Below are positions 1 to 64,000 of a stretch of DNA of 64,000 nucleotides, in pieces. This DNA comes from Cornus controversa (lineage: Eukaryota; Streptophyta; Magnoliopsida; Cornales; Cornaceae). The stretch lies in NCBI GenBank assembly GCA_026545225.1, contig CM048849.1:33800336-33864335 (forward strand), read 5' to 3'. Under the pieces are notes generated by a model that had not been told where the DNA came from, did not search any database, and saw nothing but the letters and a program-made list of their open reading frames with translations. Both the position numbers and the translations under genes were made by a program. Positions within the stretch are counted from its first letter, which is position 1. Every line of letters begins with the position of its first letter.

Positions 1-892
1 TTTGAATTGTAAAGCTCTTTGAAGAGTTGAATTTGTATATTACGAATTCACATCTTTTCTGTATACACAGAAAGGTGAAAATCACTCTATATGAAGTGGA
101 GTTCTTGAGAAGTAAGATTGCTCCATTATGATTTGAAGATCACGAATTTAAAATTAAAAATAATATTTAAAAAAAAAATAAACTGTATATATCTGATTCT
201 CTATCGAACTTTCAATAACAAAAAAAAAATAATAATAAAAAATTTAAATATAATTAAATCAAAAATAATTTTATCCGAGTAAAGTGATGAATTTCATCGT
301 ATCACATCATCAATAATGATAATGATGTGATTTAGTCATCTGTAAATATTATTCTAACAAAAATATCTAACAAAAATATCGAGCACTTAATTTGCCTTTT
401 ACAAAAAGATCACGGAAAAGAAGATCTCCATCATTTGCGTGCACCCATGAAATCCAATCCACTTTTCATCCTAGTAAAAGCAGTACAAAAGCTATCGAGT
501 CTACCGATGTGGCATTTATTTGATGGACAACATTTTAGAAGAGCACGTGCACCATTCATAGAATATGGCACGTGATGATACCGTGTCAGTTTGTGTGGTC
601 CTTGGAAAGGCAACATTTCAATGATACCCCTAAATACAACGCTGTCAGTCAGCTAGCAACAGATACGATGTCTGCCAATAATATCATTTGACGAAAATAC
701 CCTTCCCTTTTCCCATATTTATTTATCTATTTATTTGAGGAATTGAAATAAGAACATGATGCTTCTCTTTCAAAGAAATCTGTTTTATGTGAGACAGCGA
801 TTTGGTTACAATATATTTGAAAATGATGGAATCAGTAGAAGAATGGATGGGTGCAAGGAATTTTCATTCAAACCCACCATATTGATTGAACA
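1..892. other. AT-rich upstream region, no gene seen
   Basis: Poly-A tracts and short AT repeats. The longest open frame (431-616, minus) has no recognisable motif. Repeated aaatatctaacaaaaatatc near 355-380 is the only local pattern. Confidence 0.5.
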
Positions 893-1275
893 CACTACAA
901 CAAAAATAGATTTTTAGCCACAGAAAATTTCGTAACAAATTGTACAAATTTTGTCGCAAAAAGTCTTCTTCGACAAAAAAATAAAGTTTGTCACTCTCAA
1001 GTATTAGCAACAAAACATTTCATCGCTAATATTAGTATTTGTGGCAATGTCTGTCGTCAATACATATATTTGCTACGAAAATTGTTCCATGTCGGCGTTG
1101 TCAAGAAAAGTGATGAATTCTTTTATCGCAAATAATTACCTGTGTCGTGGCAAAATTCAATATATTAACGACAACTTTTTTTCGTTGCGAATATATATAT
1201 CGTTGCAACGACTTGTATCGCCGGAGTTGACTAATTATAATCAAAAATTCCGTCACAAATTTATATACATATATA
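893..1275. mobile_element. CACTA-like transposon end (fragment)
   Basis: Starts CACTACAACAAAAAT, like En/Spm (CACTA) terminal repeats. It is followed by short degenerate subterminal repeats of the tcgcaa/ttgcga type. I did not find the matching TAGTG end, so it is a fragment or a heavily diverged element. The open frame 1041-1289 within it has no known motif. Confidence 0.45.
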
Positions 1276-1650
1276 TATGTTTACAATGATTATATAATTT
1301 GGTACTTCTATAATCACAATTTTTATTAATGTTTTTACAAGTGCAATTTTTATAATCACTCTTATCATCTAATTAGTCATGATTATGAACATTAATTCAT
1401 CCTAGCGATACAAAATCAGTTCATTGCCAACATCAATTTCTAAAAAATAAAATGTCATTGTCTATACAAAATATCATTAGTTTATAAAACCATCACCTTC
1501 CTTCCGGCCTACACAATAAAAGGCAAACGTCCTTCTTCCCAAAGAGCCTATACAAATTTTTTTTTATAACAAAAATAGAAGAAAAAAAAGAAACTTGCTT
1601 TCTAACCAAAAACTAGGTCTACCCAAACAATTTACTATATCAAACTTGAG

Positions 1651-1880
1651 GTTAATTACCAAAAAAACCAAATGAGCATTTGCAAAATCAATTGTAAAAG
1701 GGTAAAATGGGCATGTTTCAGGGTATATTTGTCGAAAACATCAATTTTTTCTCTAGAGGAGTAATTTACAATTTTTAGTAAATTGAGAGTATTTGATGTA
1801 AAAAAAAAAAAAAAGTAGTCATTTTGCAATTTTTTTAGTACATAAAAGTTTATTGCAATTTGGCCTATTTGGTCATTAAC
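1651..1880. mobile_element. Candidate MITE with inverted ends
   Basis: Left end GTTAATTACCAAA and right end read inverted GTTAATGACCAAA. The interior is AT-rich with a 15-nt A-run near 1801. About 230 bp, no open frame. Target duplication unclear. Confidence 0.4.
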
Positions 1881-2150
1881 AATTCATGGAAAAAATGACT
1901 CAAATTCATAATTATAGTGCAAATTCACTTCAATGAAGTTTAGGTGGAGTTGGAGACATTCTTCTCCTTTAATCATGTCTTCTGCGAAGATGGATTAATG
2001 GTTGATGGTTGTGTTGAATGCTACCAAAGAAAAATTCACATGTGATGGCTTTTTGTGTGTGAAATATATAACGTTTGAAGGGTATATCTGTAAATGACCA
2101 TGCACAGTGTTGATAAACAGAAAATAAGAAGTCCCGCTTCACCAATTTTA

Positions 2151-2191
2151 TAGAGAGAGAGATCGAGAGCAAGAGAGAGAGAGAGAGGGGG
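2151..2191 (+). repeat. GA-rich 5' leader of the channel gene
   Basis: (GA)n tract ending just before the chosen ATG at 2192. GA/CT tracts are common in plant 5' leaders. An aaatatataa box at about 2062 is a possible TATA element (weak). Confidence 0.4.
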
Positions 2192-61395
<59,204 letters not shown>

Positions 61396-61405
61396 AAAAT
61401 GAGAT

Positions 61406-61530
61406 AACCACAAAGGGTCTAGCGTCGTGGTGGTATTTTCTCACTTCCCAAAATGGATGTTTGATTGTTCAAGTCCTCGTAGGGAACAGTGAGTGTGTGA
61501 CTTATTTGCTACGACAAAAAATAAATAAAT
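61406..61530 (+). mobile_element. SINE (tRNA-derived)
   Basis: 125 bp flanked by a perfect 10-bp duplication aaaatgagat at 61396-61405 and 61531-61540. A-box-like tagcgtcgtggtgg, B-box-like gttcaagtcc and a short A-rich tail (acaaaaaataaataaat). No coding, as expected. Confidence 0.75.
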
Positions 61531-61540
61531 AAAATGAGAT

Positions 61541-62016
61541 CAGTTTTTCTATAAATTTTAGTGTCTTAGGAATTCAGAAACAATTTTATTATTGTCCAAA
61601 GTTGCCCCCATTAGAGTAAATTTTTGCCCCCGTCACCGGGTCTCATTTACCTTTATCTAAGTGTGATCAGATATCAAGAAACAATCCAATGATATTCAAG
61701 ATGCAATTTTCACTTGTATCTTGAAAACACTTGGCAGCTTTACCCACATGAACTCCAATGGACATTTTTTTCGATCTTTACAGACTGCATTTCTACGAAA
61801 TTTGTTGACACCATACACATTTTTCCTAACATGGGTTGCAGGGGTGGAGGCTGATGTTGATTGATAAATTATTATAAGCAATTAAAATGCCAGACAGATG
61901 TAGAATAGTATCTGTGACATTGAGGAGGTCATTGATTGGTTTTATAATCTTTGGATAATTAAAAGGGAACTAATCTGGAGCTTGAAATAAGCAATAAATT
62001 CCACATATCTTCCTAC
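61541..62016 (+). other. Intron 16, nothing recognised
   Basis: AT-rich; the small minus frame 61696-61881 has no known motif. Confidence 0.45.
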
Positions 62017-62021
62017 CCTAG

Positions 62022-62094
62022 TGTTGAAGGATTTATATATTTAAGTTACACCCTCTCTAACAGCTTAAGCTTTTAGAGTAGATGGTTGTTAACA
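62022..62094 (+). repeat. 5' LTR of the complete TRIM
   Basis: 73 bp, TG...CA. Confidence 0.85.
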
Positions 62095-62199
62095 TGGTAT
62101 CAGAGCAGGTAAGGTCCTGTGTTCAAACCTCACCGCCATCATGATAATTAAAATTGAAACACGTGTTGGACAAAAAAAAAGGCCACACGTGAGGGGGCG

Positions 62200-62271
62200 T
62201 GTTGAAGGATTTATATATTTAAGTTACACCCCTCTAATAGCTTAAACTTTTAGAATAGATGGTTGTTAACA
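62200..62271 (+). repeat. 3' LTR of the complete TRIM
   Basis: 72 bp, differs from the 5' LTR by a 1-bp deletion and a few substitutions. Confidence 0.85.
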
Positions 62272-62640
62272 CCTACATTAATCCCCTCCTGATTGGTACA
62301 TTAACTTCTTAGTCAGTGGCTTTGAACTTCTATCTATGGGTCATCCTCAGTGTATATTACTTGTTGAGAGTGGTGTTATGTCGCAAGTATGGGAAAATAT
62401 GTATCTTTACTCTTATTCTCTTACATATATATAAATAGAGGGACTTCAGTCATATAGGGGGTTAACTCTCAGTGGTAATGTTCCCCATCTCTGTGTGTGT
62501 GTGTGTGTACCAATACACATTACAAGATATAGGAGCATCAGTTCCAGCTGCCCCAGATAGAAATTATGCCGTTAGTTCTTCCTTCTATTGCTTCTCTCTC
62601 TCTCTCTCTCTCTTTCTTTTTCCTTCTCCTTTTATCAGAA
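62272..62640 (+). other. Between TRIM and the right-hand gypsy element
   Basis: (GT)n at about 62496-62510 and (CT)n at about 62594-62616. No exon recognised. The outer end of the gypsy LTR may lie here or a little to the right. Confidence 0.4.
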
Positions 62641-64000
62641 CCAAAAACCAAAGTCAGAGGGCAAAGCAGGAGCAGCAGGTGGTACTGCTTCCTTGTACCA
62701 TATGAAATGTCCATACAGACCAGTGCATACAGTACAAACAAGCTGGGCAGATATAGGAAGCTCTAGGTGAATAATGTAGGGATGGGAAATCAGTAAAATA
62801 GATTCTTTAACTTCAGGATAAGGATTGGCTATGAGTGCTGGGCAAAGGGGTCCGGTCTTAAATGTATCAGCCATCTGTGGGCTGCTTGAGTTGCTCACGT
62901 GATGAGAGCTGGTCACCAGGTGATAGTGAGGAGACATCGTGGAAGATGCCCTGATGCAGGAGGCTTGAAAGAAAAGGAGAGAGAGGGGAAGAAGAAGAGA
63001 GAAAGAGAAGAACAGAAGGAGAAGAGAAATCTCAAGAAACGTATTCAATAATAATCATCAAAAAGTACCGTCACAATGTATTAGCTATCCCTATTTATAG
63101 GCAAAACAATAACCCTAAAAGGAAAATAAGAGTCCTAAATAAATAGGGAAATACATATAAAATAAAATAAATCAAAATCATCCTCTACGTCTACGCCTAT
63201 AGTAAGTGCGTAGACCATCCGGCTTAGGATCTCCATCAATTCTCCCCGGCTGAGAAGAACTCTCCTCTGGAGAGTAAAGCTCGTGATATTGCTCCAAAAG
63301 GTCTGGGTCAATACGGCGAAACTCCTCCTCTGTGATCCAGGTATCATCTGTATCCGAACGATCTCTCCAACGAACAAGGTATCGCTGACAACCACCCTGA
63401 CGAGAAGCAATAATCTGATGGTCAAGTACGTCTGCAATCTGATCTGTACTCCGTGGCGGAATCGATGGAAGAACTGGCAATGGTGATGATGAAGATGCAT
63501 CTCCACCTATGGGGGTACCTGTCGGAAATGCAGGAGGCTCAAAGGTGCCTCGGTAAGGAAACAAGTCCTCTATATTGAAAATTGGACTAATACCCATATC
63601 AGATGGTAAGTCAAGTAAATAAGCATTAGGTCCCAACTTACGTATGATACGAAATGGGCCAGAAGCACGAGCATGCAATTTCTTGAAAGAGTTTTTAGGA
63701 TAACGCTCTGGGCGTACACGAACTATAACATAATCTCTTTCATTGAATTCCTGATTCCTACGATGAGCATTAGCAGCAATTTTATAATTTTCATTACTTA
63801 AAGCAATTTTCCGTTTTATATCGGCATGAACATCACGGATGTGCTGGGCGAAGGAATCAGCAGACTCAGAAGGACGGGATTTAGGTGGCAATGGAATAAG
63901 GTCAACAGGCTGGCGAGGAGAAAATCCATACACAATCTCAAATGGACTCTTACCGGTAGTCCTATTGACAGAGCTATTATATGCAAACTCAGCTGTTGGT
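62640..64000 (-). mobile_element. Ty3/gypsy chromodomain element, 3' part (runs off window)
   Basis: Integrase end and chromodomain (63178-64000), then LTR-like sequence to the left with a TATA-type ctatttatagg (about 63085-63096, minus promoter orientation cctataaatag) and a CT-rich transcribed part. The 5' side is outside the window; the left LTR end (about 62640) is a guess. Confidence 0.75.
63178..64000 (-). CDS. Gypsy integrase C-terminus with chromodomain (partial)
   Basis: Open to the right edge: AEFAYNSSVNRTTGKSPFEI, GPY/F module (FKKLHARASGPFRIIRKLGP, NAYLLDLP, FNIEDLFPYRG), a Pro/Ser linker, then a chromodomain with IIASRQGGCQRYLVRWRDR and DDTWITEEEFRRI, and a basic end YYRRRRRG. 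Chromodomains on plant gypsy integrases bind histone marks and bias insertion into heterochromatin (family knowledge). The stop TGA coincides with a plausible LTR start TGATT. Confidence 0.88.
   Translation of the reverse strand, partial: PTAEFAYNSSVNRTTGKSPFEIVYGFSPRQPVDLIPLPPKSRPSESADSFAQHIRDVHADIKRKIALSNENYKIAANAHRRNQEFNERDYVIVRVRPERYPKNSFKKLHARASGPFRIIRKLGPNAYLLDLPSDMGISPIFNIEDLFPYRGTFEPPAFPTGTPIGGDASSSSPLPVLPSIPPRSTDQIADVLDHQIIASRQGGCQRYLVRWRDRSDTDDTWITEEEFRRIDPDLLEQYHELYSPEESSSQPGRIDGDPKPDGLRTYYRRRRRG

Larger units (their letters stand above)
62022..62271 (+). mobile_element. Complete TRIM element, family 1 (250 bp)
   Basis: LTRs 62022-62094 (73 bp) and 62200-62271 (72 bp), tgttgaaggattt ... 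gttgttaaca. Primer site tggtatcagagc at 62095-62106, B-box-like gttcaaacc in the interior, purine tract gtgagggggcg before the 3' LTR. Flanks cctag and cctac form a 5-bp duplication with one mismatch. Non-autonomous; must use proteins of another LTR element. Confidence 0.88.

Noticed and set aside
1041-1289. 82-codon plus-strand open frame
   Set aside because: Lies in CACTA-like subterminal repeats; no motif, low complexity.
62635-63048. 137-codon minus frame with a signal-peptide-like start
   Set aside because: Lies in the LTR region of the right-hand gypsy element; the hydrophobic run comes from a CT-rich tract.

Overview
The window looks like nuclear DNA of a flowering plant, most likely a eudicot. 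It is AT-rich. It holds one spliced host gene on the + strand whose introns are filled with plant-type transposable elements: Ty1/copia and Ty3/gypsy LTR elements, TRIMs, L1 and RTE LINEs, a SINE, and hAT-like and CACTA-like DNA elements. I saw no bacterial operon, CRISPR array, rRNA or tRNA gene, or organelle DNA insert.

Host gene. I joined 16 exons between 2192 and 61063. Every intron is GT-AG and the phase is kept at every junction (1830 nt, 610 codons). The conceptual protein is the N-terminal three quarters of a POLLUX-like ion channel of the plastid envelope (family of Arabidopsis At5g02940/At5g43745, PEC1/PEC2). It has a transit-peptide-like start, membrane segments around a pore region, a first RCK/NAD-like domain and the start of a second one. 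The last exons lie beyond the right edge. Introns fall into two classes: six of 78 to 126 bp, and nine complete ones of 1.2 to 17.6 kb.

Layout. 1-2191: upstream region with a CACTA-like end, a possible MITE and a GA-rich leader. Intron 1 (2269-7869): broken copia element, L1 piece and an 838-bp hAT-type element with an 8-bp target duplication. Intron 2 (7923-17648): LINE tail, copia gag remnant and two damaged copia elements. Intron 3: RTE LINE and degenerate LTR-element DNA. Intron 5 (22311-26730): old LTR-type DNA carrying a 1.3-kb solo LTR. Intron 9 (27454-45044): an RTE copy with an inverted 5' part, a young full-length Ty3/gypsy element with an intact 1495-aa polyprotein (30272-35716), and a copia element (35781-42798) with a second copia nested in its leader (36281-39554). 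Intron 10 (45132-53236): a copia element (45450-52294) that took in a GAGCTCG-rich DNA element and a pile-up of at least four TRIM families (48878-50273). Intron 14 (54972-60664): a copia LTR plus leader, old LTR-type DNA with an AGACGTCT motif array, and an L1 LINE. After exon 16: a SINE with a perfect 10-bp target duplication, a complete 250-bp TRIM, and the 3' part of a chromodomain Ty3/gypsy element running off the window.

By my own coordinates about 40 kb of the 64 kb is recognisable transposon DNA, and 1.83 kb is host coding sequence. Most coding elements lie antisense to the host gene. The host exons form one reading frame. The transposons are independent residents, and only the element at 30272-35716 looks potentially active. 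I found no clearly new molecular system. The most notable items are the giant TE-loaded channel gene, the young LTR-overlapping gypsy element, the TRIM cluster with a 250-bp complete member, and the palindrome arrays in old LTR-type DNA.
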